A program made the position numbers and the translations under genes. The notes under the pieces were generated by a model that worked only from the letters and a program-made list of their open reading frames with translations, searched no databases and was not told the DNA's origin. Positions 35,182-42,716 of a DNA stretch of 64,000 nucleotides are shown in pieces. Each line of letters starts with the position of its first letter. The first letter of the stretch is position 1. The DNA comes from MED-G105 sp965263305 (GTDB lineage Bacteria; Pseudomonadota; Alphaproteobacteria; Caulobacterales; Parvularculaceae): contig OZ253666.1 in NCBI GenBank assembly GCA_965263305.1, positions 1,550,001 to 1,614,000 of the forward strand, given 5' to 3'.

Positions 35182-35715
35182 CTACACCCCATCGACTGGG
35201 TTTCCAAAAGGAGCAAATATCTTTTGATCGTGGGTCTCGCGCCAATGGCGCAACGCCCACCCCACGGTTGGAAACGCTAGGTCAGGCCAGGGAATATCTT
35301 CCCAGGCGAACAAGCCGACCTCAAGACTCTCAGGCCCCGCAGCGACGTCTTCATGGTCCAAATGGGCGCGGAACATGATTTGAACCTGAGAAATACGCGG
35401 CACGGAGTAGATCGCGAGAATTTTATCAAGGGTTAAACGAGCCCGCGCTTCCTCCCATGCTTCCCGCCTCGCGCCGTCCTCGACGCTTTCATGATTTTCA
35501 AGATAGCCCGCCGGCAACGTCCAAAACCCATGGCGGGGCTCAATTGCGCGCTTACACAACAAAATGCGATCCCCATGCGTTGCAACGGAACCCACCACAA
35601 TTTTGGGGTTTTTATAGTCAATAAAACCGCAGTGACCGCAAACTGAGCGATGGCGATCATCCCCATCAGGTATTTTTTGGATGAAATTTTGATCCAAATG
35701 CCTATTTTCTGCCAT
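35182..35715 (-). CDS. Nudix hydrolase with N-terminal zinc ribbon
   Basis: Hydrolyses a nucleoside diphosphate linked to another moiety. 177 residues. A short zinc ribbon (VCGHCGFIDYKNPKIVVG; one visible CxxC pair) leads into the Nudix fold. The Nudix box is GYLENHESVEDGARREAWEE (with preceding GFWTLPA), complete in its catalytic glutamates. This arrangement resembles NADH pyrophosphatase-related and ADP-ribose-type enzymes, but only half of a zinc site is evident. GGAG lies about eight bases before the ATG at 35715. Substrate unknown. Confidence 0.88.
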   Translation of the reverse strand: MAENRHLDQNFIQKIPDGDDRHRSVCGHCGFIDYKNPKIVVGSVATHGDRILLCKRAIEPRHGFWTLPAGYLENHESVEDGARREAWEEARARLTLDKILAIYSVPRISQVQIMFRAHLDHEDVAAGPESLEVGLFAWEDIPWPDLAFPTVGWALRHWRETHDQKIFAPFGNPVDGV

Positions 35716-36031
35716 CTTCCGTCTCCTGCCGTTCTTGTGAAAACATCTGCAAGGTTTGCGATCTGTCGTAGAGGACTGTTCGCTGAATATCATTATAAGG
35801 CGGATTTTCTGCTCAAAATCGTATTACTGTTGCAAATTTGTCCGTGACGACTTAATAGCAATTGTTTATTAACGATCAGAGTTCAAATGATTCGGTGCGT
35901 GAAACCTCTTTAACTGAGGGCTAGCAACCTGAATATTCACCAACCCGACTCTTTAGTTGCTCTTAAATTGGCGAAATCGCAAACGAGCGCCCCCCAGTAG
36001 AGTTGGACAACAAAGACGGAGAAAGCCGAAA
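35716..36031. other. AT-rich region between the Nudix and MarR-H1 genes
   Basis: A 316-base divergent gap, visibly more AT-rich than its surroundings. It includes TTAATAGCAATTGTTTATTAA-like sequence near 35851-35871 (core AATTGTTTATTAA). It probably holds promoters for both genes. No gene, repeat or terminator is evident. An AT-rich promoter would also be a natural target of the H1-tailed regulator downstream, but that is only a suggestion. Confidence 0.4.
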
Positions 36032-36613
36032 ATGGCATATGATCTAAGAAAGTCTCCGGGGCACCTGCTCCGCCGTGCGCAACAGTTCGCTCATGACCTA
36101 TATTCAAAAGAAGTAGGGTCATCCGGCCCAACGCCGCGCCAGTTTGAAGTGCTGCACACGGTGTCCAAGAACGAAGGCCTCAGCCAGACGGATCTCGTTC
36201 GCGCAACGGGTATCGATCGGTCAACATTGGCCGACATGATCGCCCGGATGATCAAAAAAGGTCTTCTCTCCCGCTCACGGACAAAAGAAGACGCCCGCGC
36301 CAATGCGGTCAGCATTACAGCCGCTGGTAAGCGCATGCTGAATGGTGCGATGAATTCCGTTGCAAAGGCCGAGCGCGACGCATTATCCGTGCTGCCAAAA
36401 ACGCAACAAGGGGCCTTCATGAAGGCGCTCAGCACCTATGCCGAAGCCCTCGACAAAATGGAAGCTGAAGCTGCTGCGCCAGCCCGCAAGCCGCGCGCGA
36501 AGAAAAAAGCCGCAAAAAAAGTAACCAAAACAGCGCGCAAATCACCGGCTAAGCGTAAGAAAGCGCCTGCAAAGCGCAAAAAAGCGCCGGCGAAGAAGCG
36601 CGGTCGTCGTTAA
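36032..36613 (+). CDS. MarR-family regulator with histone-H1-like basic tail
   Basis: 193 residues. Residues about 1-145 are a MarR winged helix: SSGPTPRQFEVLHTVSKNEG, SQTDLVRATGIDRSTLADMI (recognition region) and wing LSRSRTKEDARANAVSITAA. Residues about 150-193 are almost only Lys, Ala, Pro and Arg, with a repeated KRKKAPA unit, closely like the C-termini of bacterial H1-like proteins (AlgP, HctB, BpH1). Such tails bind DNA without sequence preference. The start at 36032 has GGAG ten bases upstream. A terminator follows at 36654. The tail codons use the same composition as neighbours, so a recent insertion is not indicated. Possible role: a nucleoid-associated or high-affinity repressor. 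Confidence 0.88.
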   Translation: MAYDLRKSPGHLLRRAQQFAHDLYSKEVGSSGPTPRQFEVLHTVSKNEGLSQTDLVRATGIDRSTLADMIARMIKKGLLSRSRTKEDARANAVSITAAGKRMLNGAMNSVAKAERDALSVLPKTQQGAFMKALSTYAEALDKMEAEAAAPARKPRAKKKAAKKVTKTARKSPAKRKKAPAKRKKAPAKKRGRR

Positions 36614-36653
36614 TCGCGACGTCTCTATTTCTCTCTTCTATTTCTTGGCAAGG

Positions 36654-36676
36654 CCGCTCCTATGGAGCGGTCTTTG
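36654..36676 (+). terminator. Probable terminator after the MarR-H1 gene
   Basis: CCGCTCC (36654-36660) and GGAGCGG (36664-36670) form a perfect 7-bp stem with a TAT loop, extended by GGC/GTC next to it and followed by TCTTTGT. The T tract is short, so strength is uncertain. Confidence 0.6.
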
Positions 36677-36735
36677 TCATTGAAGAGAGGGGTTTTCGGC
36701 GCCGCCAGGCCAATTGTCGGCGTTTTGACCGCCTC

Positions 36736-37260
36736 TTATGGGCGACTTTTGGGGCGCGAACCTTCCGGCTGGGTCCATGTGTCGACAGGGCTCAACGCCG
36801 ACATCGGGCGCGGCGGATAGCCGCCCAACGCCATCATTCGATCATACATAATAATCGCGGCGGCCACGGACAGGTTCACGCAGAACTTGGTCGGGATTTT
36901 GATCAACCGTTCGCATCGCGCCTGCGCCTCCGAGGACAGACTGCCCCGCTCAGGGCCCAGGATGTACGCAGCGGCCGGGGGATGGCGGAAAACGGGCAGC
37001 TCCACCGCCGTCTCATCAAGTTCAACCCCGATGAGGGCGCAGCCCTTGGGTAAAACCAACTCGTCGATACTCTCCCAATGATAGGTTGGAAGGTGACTAT
37101 CCGCCTTTGACGTATCGGATTGGGTGATTTCCCGAGCGCGATGTTGCGCGCCAACGGTAAAGGCAAAACTGGCCTCAAAAGCATGAGCGGTGCGCAACAC
37201 AGCGCCCAAATTCATCGCCTTCGAGATCCGCTCTGATCCTATGCCAAAGTATCCGCGCAC
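36736..37260 (-). CDS. TrmH-family (SPOUT) RNA methyltransferase
   Basis: SAM-dependent 2'-O-ribose methyltransferase of 174 residues, a trimmed SpoU fold without a separate RNA-binding domain. Motif 1 is in MNLGAVLRTAHAFEASFAF (the NxGxxxRTA pattern), motif 2 in YILGPERGSLSSEA and motif 3 in IPTKFCVNLSVAAAIIMYDR, forming the SAM-binding knot. Start is the GTG at 37260, preceded by AAGGAAG. The RNA target is unknown; TrmL and TrmH-like enzymes of this size act on tRNA. It lies 30 bases downstream of the xth stop, so the two may be co-transcribed. Confidence 0.88.
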   Translation of the reverse strand: MRGYFGIGSERISKAMNLGAVLRTAHAFEASFAFTVGAQHRAREITQSDTSKADSHLPTYHWESIDELVLPKGCALIGVELDETAVELPVFRHPPAAAYILGPERGSLSSEAQARCERLIKIPTKFCVNLSVAAAIIMYDRMMALGGYPPRPMSALSPVDTWTQPEGSRPKSRP

Positions 37261-37290
37261 TCAGCTTCCTTCGTTTAAAGCGCCGCCATT

Positions 37291-38103
37291 TTATAGAGCC
37301 AGCTGAAGCGTTACCGGCGCATGATCTGACGGTTTTTCCCAATCGCGACAATCACTGTGGATACAATACCCATCGGGACCAATCTCCTCCACCGCCTTTT
37401 TCAAGGCCGGCGTGATCCAGATATGATCAAGCCGCCGCCCCCGGTTGGAGGCGCGCCAATCCCGAGAGCGATAGGACCACCAGGTGAACAACTTCTCGTC
37501 CGCCGGAACGGCCAGACGCGCCACATCAATCCATTTTGAGGCGGCCAATACCTCGTCCAGCAACGCCGTTTCAACCGGCGTGTGGGAGACAACCTTCAGG
37601 AGCTGTTTGTGGGACCAAACGTCATGTTCGCCAGGAGCGACGTTTAAATCGCCGACAAGAATGGCTTTTGACCGCCCCGATTTCGGAAAAGCGTCTTTCA
37701 TCTCGGTCAGGAAATTCAGCTTGTGGTCGAATTTCTCGTTAGTGGAGGGGTCGGGCTCATCGCCCCCGGCGGGGACATAGAAATTATGGACGCGCACGCC
37801 GCCTGACACTGTCGCCGCCACATGGCGCGCGTCATCACGATCGCAAAAGCGCCGCTTTTCGATGTCTTTTAAGGGCACGCGGGAGACAATCGCCACCCCG
37901 TTATAGCCGCCCTTCGCCCCGTCCTGGCCGCTAACCGCGTGATGTTCATAGCCCGCTTTGACAAACGCCTTGGCGGGAAACTTGTCCTCCGGACACTTTG
38001 TTTCCTGGAGACAAAGGACATCCGGCGCGGCCTCTTCCAAAAACCGGATGACACTGTTGATGCGCAAGCGAACGGAATTGATATTCCACGTGGCGACCTT
38101 CAT
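37291..38103 (-). CDS. xth: Exodeoxyribonuclease III
   Basis: AP endonuclease and 3'-exonuclease of base excision repair, 270 residues. Catalytic blocks: MKVATWNINSVRLRI (Asn), VLCLQETKCPEDKFP (metal Glu), GGYNGVAIVSR, VGDLNVAPGEHDVW (Asp/Asn pair) and the terminal CIHSDCRDWEKPSDHAPVTL (Asp-His). The frame opens at 38178, but the ATG at 38103 begins exactly at the family's N-terminus. It is divergent from the TauE/SafE gene with a 62-base gap. xth is often near lolA in this class, and a LolA-like gene lies 1.8 kb away. Confidence 0.95.
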   Translation of the reverse strand: MKVATWNINSVRLRINSVIRFLEEAAPDVLCLQETKCPEDKFPAKAFVKAGYEHHAVSGQDGAKGGYNGVAIVSRVPLKDIEKRRFCDRDDARHVAATVSGGVRVHNFYVPAGGDEPDPSTNEKFDHKLNFLTEMKDAFPKSGRSKAILVGDLNVAPGEHDVWSHKQLLKVVSHTPVETALLDEVLAASKWIDVARLAVPADEKLFTWWSYRSRDWRASNRGRRLDHIWITPALKKAVEEIGPDGYCIHSDCRDWEKPSDHAPVTLQLAL

Positions 38104-38165
38104 AGGTAACGCGCTTTCTAAAAATTGGCGGCGACGAGCGTCGCCTTGGCGGGCCCGGGCGCAAA

Positions 38166-38969
38166 ATGCCGCGAGCACGTATCGTTGATGGGTTTATGGA
38201 AACAATCGGTGCCGCTCTCTTGCCGGAAGGGCTTTCCTGGGTCAACGCGAGCGTTGTCGTTGTTGTTAGCTTCCTGTCGTCAATGCTGACCGCCGCCTTA
38301 GGGATCGGCGGCGGACTACTTTTGCTGGCGGCGATGAGCGCGATGTTTCCGCCGCTCGCGGTGATCCCTGTTCACGGCGTCGCCCAACTCGCCAGCAATT
38401 TCAGTCGCTTTTCGTTCATCCACCGCCATACCGTTTGGCCCATCGTTGGATGGTTCACCCTTGGCGGCGCCCTTGGCGCGGCGCTGGGCGCCAGTGTTTA
38501 TGTCTCACTACCCGCGTGGCTTCTGAGAATGGGGGTCGCCGCTTTCATTTTGATCATGGTTTGGGCGCCGAAACCGCGCTCCTTCTCGGCCAACAAAACG
38601 AGCTTTGTGAGCGTCGGCGGCGCAGGCGCTTTCCTCTCAATTTTCTTTGGCGCGACGGGCCCATTAGTTGGCTCCGTCCTCGCGACGACCGATCTCGATC
38701 GCATGAAGGTTGTCTCCACCCATGCCGTCACGATGGTCGGTCAACATGGGCTGAAGACGGTTGCGTTCGGGATCGTTGGTTTTGCTTTTGCTGAATGGGC
38801 GTTTGTGATTCTAGCGATCATCGCCAGCACAACCGCCGGCGCCTGGGTCGGGACACGGATTTTACTAAAGCTGCCAGAAAAGCAATTTCAATTCGGGTTC
38901 AAAATCGTCCTTTCAGTCATTGCGTCATACCTCTTCATCCTGGGCGTGTTGGAGGCGATCAGGCGTTAG
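38166..38969 (+). CDS. TauE/SafE family membrane permease
   Basis: 267 residues with about eight membrane segments arranged as an inverted duplication. The first half has SSMLTAALGIGGGLLLLAAM and VHGVAQLASNFSRF; the second repeats the theme in LSIFFGATGPLVGSVLATT and THAVTMVGQHGLKTVAFGI. The family exports or imports small organic or sulfur anions such as sulfite, sulfoacetate or taurine products. No sulfur-metabolism gene lies nearby. The start could be 38166 or the ATG at 38196; neither has a clear ribosome site. Confidence 0.87.
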   Translation: MPRARIVDGFMETIGAALLPEGLSWVNASVVVVVSFLSSMLTAALGIGGGLLLLAAMSAMFPPLAVIPVHGVAQLASNFSRFSFIHRHTVWPIVGWFTLGGALGAALGASVYVSLPAWLLRMGVAAFILIMVWAPKPRSFSANKTSFVSVGGAGAFLSIFFGATGPLVGSVLATTDLDRMKVVSTHAVTMVGQHGLKTVAFGIVGFAFAEWAFVILAIIASTTAGAWVGTRILLKLPEKQFQFGFKIVLSVIASYLFILGVLEAIRR

Positions 38970-38994
38970 CCAACCACGTATCCCAACAGCCGGT

Positions 38995-39591
38995 CTAAAA
39001 GATGTTGAAGCTGGAGCCGGTGAGGCCAACCGGCCATCGCCCGAATTCAAAAAGCTGGAACTTTGCCGCAAATGGATGGGCTTCCGCCTCAAAATCCGGG
39101 TCTTCAGCGGCGATCAACGCCAATGCCGCCTGATGAGCCGCCTGGACCGCCGCCCCGACGGCAAGCTGACGCGACGCCTCGTCGGCCATATCCCACAGGT
39201 GACTGGCCTCTTCCATCGCCTCTTTCGCCGGCTCTGAAATCGCGTCTGCGATCATGGTCATCGCAATCTGAAGCGCCTCTTCCGATAAAATATCAAGGGC
39301 GCGAATGGTCAGATCAGCGCGCAAGGATTCTTCAGCTTCCCAAGCAGGGCTGTTCCAGTCGACGCTCTCGGCCGCCGCAGCCGCATCCTCCCAGTCGACC
39401 AGCACCGCCGGATCAGCTTCTGGAAACCCCAACCCATCGGCGAACGCGCGCGCGGCGGCGTTCCCGCCGGGGCTCAAAGGCTCACCCATATTGGCGAACC
39501 AGGGAATGCCGTCTAGGGACCGGGCAAAACGACTCAACCGCTTCAACCCCGGCAATTCGCGCTCCAGCGCCTCCAGATCAAAATCATCCAT
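38995..39591 (-). CDS. Acidic soluble protein, unknown
   Basis: 198 residues, strongly acidic and alanine-rich, no signal peptide or membrane segment. I do not recognise it. The N-terminal half begins MDDFDLEALERELPGLKRLS and contains FADGLGFPEADPAVLVDWED; the second half looks helical (LTIRALDILSEEALQIAMTM and so on). It ends in a Phe-rich tail (KFQLFEFGRWPVGLTGSSFN). The start at 39591 has GAGGAA about ten bases upstream; the frame is open to 39624. It lies just downstream of a minus-strand terminator, so it has its own promoter, if expressed. Codon use matches its neighbours. Confidence 0.65.
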   Translation of the reverse strand: MDDFDLEALERELPGLKRLSRFARSLDGIPWFANMGEPLSPGGNAAARAFADGLGFPEADPAVLVDWEDAAAAAESVDWNSPAWEAEESLRADLTIRALDILSEEALQIAMTMIADAISEPAKEAMEEASHLWDMADEASRQLAVGAAVQAAHQAALALIAAEDPDFEAEAHPFAAKFQLFEFGRWPVGLTGSSFNIF

Positions 39592-39667
39592 GACCACACC
39601 GTTCCTCACTATGGCGACCATCACCGCCGTTCACCGCGATGACCTTCTTATGCAGAGAAGCCCCTCA

Positions 39668-39701
39668 AGAAAAAAGGCGCTCGGCCAGATGACCGAGCGC
39701 C
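39668..39701 (-). terminator. Strong rho-independent terminator
   Basis: A perfect 9-bp GC-rich stem (39676-39684 with 39693-39701), 8-base loop, and six T on the minus strand (A-run 39670-39675). It ends transcription from the lolA side or from the candidate small RNA before the acidic-protein gene. Confidence 0.82.
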
Positions 39702-39808
39702 AAGCTGCGCTTTAGCGCCTACGCCGGGAGGGGATATTCCGGCGACTTGACCGACTGCGGACCTGCTAGCGGGGGGGCAACGCTGGTCCAAATGTGCCGC
39801 TCAAGCAC
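39668..39808 (-). ncRNA. Candidate structured small RNA (five tandem stem-loops)
   Basis: Within 141 bases five perfect stems lie end to end: GTGC/GCAC (39794-39808), GGACC+AGCG paired with CGCT+GGTCC (39759-39789), CGCCGG/CCGGCG (39722-39744), GCGC/GCGC (39707-39718) and the terminator GGCGCTCGG/CCGAGCGCC (39676-39701). On the minus strand the last is followed by six T. A weak promoter (TTGAAA at 39842-39837, ATTAAT at 39820-39815) fits a start near 39807. No reading frame explains the region. I cannot match it to 6S, SRP, tmRNA or RNase P. It could instead be a structured lolA 3' tail. Confidence 0.42.
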
Positions 39809-39914
39809 TGTTACATTAATGCACTACCAAGCAGGTTTTCAATATGTAAATTTCAGAAAAAGCTTGCATGTGGCTCTTGACACCCGGCGATTTGCCCCAA
39901 AATCCCCGCGTTTT

Positions 39915-40772
39915 CTAATTGTTAATAAAAGCACCACCAGCTTCAGGCGCGCGAAACAGCCGGTTTGAGAGCCTTCCGCCTTCTTCGATATTATCAAGGC
40001 TCACAATGGTGACGCCGTTTTGGGCGTCCCGAACCGCCCATTGTTGGAGCTGCAAGGTTGGCGCAGCAAGGATTAGGCTGATCTCTCCTTGGGTTTCCTC
40101 ATCAGTAGAAGCGAGGGTAACCGCTATACTGTCCGGCCCACGCTCAACCCCGAGGACTTGCGCATCCTCTAGGGAGACGTTTTTGGTCAACAGAAACTTC
40201 AACGGGGTCGTTTTGATCGGATAGAGATCGGTGGTTTCGAGACCTTTGTCCTCAACATAAACGTTGCCCTGGGTCGCGACGATCTTAAGGGGCGACGGGG
40301 CAGCGTACTCAAGAAGAATTTGACCCGGACGTCTGAGATAAAGATCCCCGCGCGAAAACGCGCCCGACGGTGAGGTCTGCACAAAGGTCGCCTTTAGCGT
40401 TTTTAAGTCATTGAAATAGGCCAAAACACGATCGACCACGGCCTCGTCGCTTTCACTTTCAAAGACCATGTCTTCCCTTGCCTCGGTGAGGTCGGGAGCT
40501 GTGGCTGTGAATGTGGCTGGGGGTAGCTTGGGCTCTTCACCCACTATCTCGGCCTCCGGTTCATCGGCGCCCGTCACCGGCAATTCTACCGCAACGTCAT
40601 CCGCCAACTCCAGCGGATCAATCTGAGGCGTTTGTTCTGGCGTTGTTTCTTCTTGCGCTATCGCTTGCACGGATGCTGGCTGAGCAGCTGTTTCATCGAT
40701 CGGTGTCGCCGCCGACTGAAAAAACAACACATTCGCCAAAATTGCACCGCTTAAAAGAAGTGAAACCGTCAT
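39915..40772 (-). CDS. lolA: LolA-like outer-membrane lipoprotein carrier with long acidic N-terminal extension
   Basis: Periplasmic chaperone for lipoproteins. 285 residues, compared with about 200 for typical LolA. An N-terminal hydrophobic segment (TVSLLLSGAILANVLFF) is followed by about 85 residues rich in Glu, Asp, Pro and Thr, then the LolA fold (about 108-285): VDRVLAYFNDLKTLKATFVQ, GDLYLRRPGQILLEYAAPSP, KIVATQGNVYVEDKGLETTD and TPLKFLLTKNVSLEDA. There is no obvious cleavage site, so the protein may stay anchored in the inner membrane by the first segment. GGGAGG lies six bases before the ATG. Assignment to the family is firm; orthology to LolA rather than a paralogue is likely. Confidence 0.82.
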   Translation of the reverse strand: MTVSLLLSGAILANVLFFQSAATPIDETAAQPASVQAIAQEETTPEQTPQIDPLELADDVAVELPVTGADEPEAEIVGEEPKLPPATFTATAPDLTEAREDMVFESESDEAVVDRVLAYFNDLKTLKATFVQTSPSGAFSRGDLYLRRPGQILLEYAAPSPLKIVATQGNVYVEDKGLETTDLYPIKTTPLKFLLTKNVSLEDAQVLGVERGPDSIAVTLASTDEETQGEISLILAAPTLQLQQWAVRDAQNGVTIVSLDNIEEGGRLSNRLFRAPEAGGAFINN

Positions 40773-40916
40773 CGTTAACCTCCCGGATCATGCCGACTGA
40801 CAAGCATCTCTACACGCGCGCCATGACGAAAGCACGCTCAGAAAAAGGCGCTCCCATGGCGGCGGTTCCCAATTTCGTGATCGCAACGCCCTCTTCCAAG
40901 CAGAAAACCAACGCCA

Positions 40917-41438
40917 TTACCCCAAGCGCTTATACATCACATGGGCGTCGACCAGCTCTTTATCTTTCACGCGGAAAGCGGCCGGAACAGTGCCAACAAT
41001 CTGCATGCCGCTCTTTTCCCACGCGCGGATGGCGGGCGTGTTCGTGGCGACGACCAGATTAAACCGCATGCCCCGAAAGCCATGACGGCGCGCCTCGCCT
41101 TGCGAATGATGGCAAAGGACTTGCGCCAAACCACGCCCACGGGCAGCCGATGCAACGACATATCCGCAATTACAGACATGATCCCCAAGCCCGCCCTGGT
41201 CGGGCCGAATGTGATAAGTGCCCACCACATCGCCATTGGGCCCCCGCGCCGTATACGTCCATTTCGGGGTTTCTATCCAATATCGGCGCGCCGCCGCCTC
41301 TTCCATATCCATCGGACATGGATAAGACTCGCCATCGGCGAACGCCTCTTGCAAGAGCGGCCAGACCAGGGGCCAATCCGTTTCCTTAAAGGGGGTGATC
41401 GTGAGGTTATGCCCGTCTTTTTCGACTGTTCCCGACAT
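40917..41438 (-). CDS. GNAT family N-acetyltransferase
   Basis: Acetyl-CoA dependent transferase, 173 residues. LTITPFKETDWPLVWPLLQEAF opens the fold (core ETDWPLVWPLL). The acetyl-CoA loop is VASAARGRGLAQVLCHHSQ (R/Q-x-x-G-x-G/A) and the late block is NLVVATNTPAIRAWEKSGMQ with IVGTVPAAF after it, a strong GNAT feature. Substrate unknown; this general type includes phosphinothricin- and amino-acid-acetylating enzymes. No Shine-Dalgarno is visible before the ATG. It lies alone between lolA and the pterin dehydratase gene. Confidence 0.9.
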   Translation of the reverse strand: MSGTVEKDGHNLTITPFKETDWPLVWPLLQEAFADGESYPCPMDMEEAAARRYWIETPKWTYTARGPNGDVVGTYHIRPDQGGLGDHVCNCGYVVASAARGRGLAQVLCHHSQGEARRHGFRGMRFNLVVATNTPAIRAWEKSGMQIVGTVPAAFRVKDKELVDAHVMYKRLG

Positions 41439-41563
41439 TTTAAATTTCGCTATGCATTTTACGGACTCGATTGTCTGGCTCTAATTAATCTGAAATAGCA
41501 AATCCCCTTGATTTCGCCTATGAAGGCAAAAAGTAAAACCCGCAAAAATGGAGATAGCCCGCG

Positions 41564-41857
41564 ATGGAGAAGCTCTCCCCCAGCGAACGAGACGCATTCT
41601 TTAAGGATCGACCAGGCTGGTCCCCGACAGAAGGGCGCGACGCGGCCCAAAAGACTTTCGTCTTTTCTGATTTCAATGAAGCCTGGGGATTTATGAACCG
41701 CATCGCCTTGGCGGCGGAAAAGGCTGATCACCATCCGGAGTGGTTCAATGTCTACAACCGCGTCGAGATAACCCTCACCACCCATGACGCAGACGGTCTC
41801 TCCTCCCGCGACACGGCCCTCGCTGATATTATCGACGCCGCCGCCGGCGGGCGCTAA
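41564..41857 (+). CDS. phhB: Pterin-4a-carbinolamine dehydratase
   Basis: Regenerates tetrahydrobiopterin-type cofactor after aromatic amino-acid hydroxylation; 97 residues, standard length. The signature is AEKADHHPEWFNVYNRVEIT, with both active histidines, and the following LTTHDADGLSSRD carries the third. FSDFNEAWGFMNRIAL is also typical. No phenylalanine hydroxylase gene is in the window, so it may serve folate or molybdopterin-linked roles, or a distant phhA. GGAG lies ten bases before the ATG. Confidence 0.93.
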   Translation: MEKLSPSERDAFFKDRPGWSPTEGRDAAQKTFVFSDFNEAWGFMNRIALAAEKADHHPEWFNVYNRVEITLTTHDADGLSSRDTALADIIDAAAGGR

Positions 41858-42008
41858 AGGTCCCGACATCGACATATTAACCACAAATCGCCTTTGGAAA
41901 GCCTTTAATCGCCCCAAAGACGCCCCGTCGGCGCCATAGCGACGCCCGGCGCAACGGGGTAGAGTTCCTTTATAGACATTGACGCGCATTATCCGGGAAG
42001 ACGAAAAC

Positions 42009-42707
42009 ATGGCGACGATCACCCTTGTTGACGACGACGAAAACATTCTGACCTCTGTCTCAATGACCTTTGAAGCAGAGGGTTACACGGTTACGACGTA
42101 TGAAGATGGCGAAAAAGCCCTCGCCGGCATTGAGGCAAGCCCGCCGGACTTGGTTGTCTCCGACATAAAAATGCCCGCCATGGATGGGATGGAGCTGTTA
42201 AGACGGATCCGCCAGAACTCCGATCTTCCGGTCATCTTCCTGACGTCCAAGGACGAAGAAATCGATGAAGTGCTCGGCCTGACCATGGGCGCTGACGATT
42301 ATGTCAAAAAGCCGTTCTCCCAACGCTTACTGCTGGAGCGGGTCAAAGCCATCCTGCGCCGCCGGCAAGCCGCCGCGACGCCCCCATCCAAAGAAGACGA
42401 ACGCCAAACCGTCCGCCGCGGCGATCTGCTGCTTGATCCCATGCGCCACGCCTGTTCCTGGAAAGGCCAAAACGTCACCCTAACGGTGACGGAATTTCTC
42501 ATCCTAGAGGCGCTGGCCCAACGGCCGGGCTTTGTGAAAACGCGCGATGCGCTTATGGATGCGGCCTATGATGATCAGATTTATGTGGATGACCGCACCA
42601 TCGACAGCCATATTAAGCGCATCAGAAAAAAGTTTCGCGTTGTTGATGACGAGTTCGACGCCGTCGAAACTCTTTATGGCGTCGGCTATAAGTACAAGGA
42701 AAACTAA
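42009..42707 (+). CDS. chvI: Response regulator ChvI
   Basis: OmpR-type regulator of envelope and acid stress in alphaproteobacteria. 232 residues. The receiver contains the acidic pocket (LVDDDENI), phospho-acceptor Asp52 in LVVSDIKMPAMDGMELL, the Thr/Ser switch in VIFLTSKDEE and the lysine in DYVKKPFS. The winged-helix domain begins near residue 135 (GDLLLDPMRHACSWKGQNVT) and includes DDRTIDSHIKRIRKKFRVVD. The ATG at 42009 follows GGAAG by nine bases; a TTG at 41979 is open in frame. First gene of chvI-chvG-hprK-EIIA-HPr, whose order is conserved in this class. Confidence 0.94.
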   Translation: MATITLVDDDENILTSVSMTFEAEGYTVTTYEDGEKALAGIEASPPDLVVSDIKMPAMDGMELLRRIRQNSDLPVIFLTSKDEEIDEVLGLTMGADDYVKKPFSQRLLLERVKAILRRRQAAATPPSKEDERQTVRRGDLLLDPMRHACSWKGQNVTLTVTEFLILEALAQRPGFVKTRDALMDAAYDDQIYVDDRTIDSHIKRIRKKFRVVDDEFDAVETLYGVGYKYKEN

Positions 42708-42716
42708 GGACCGTTG

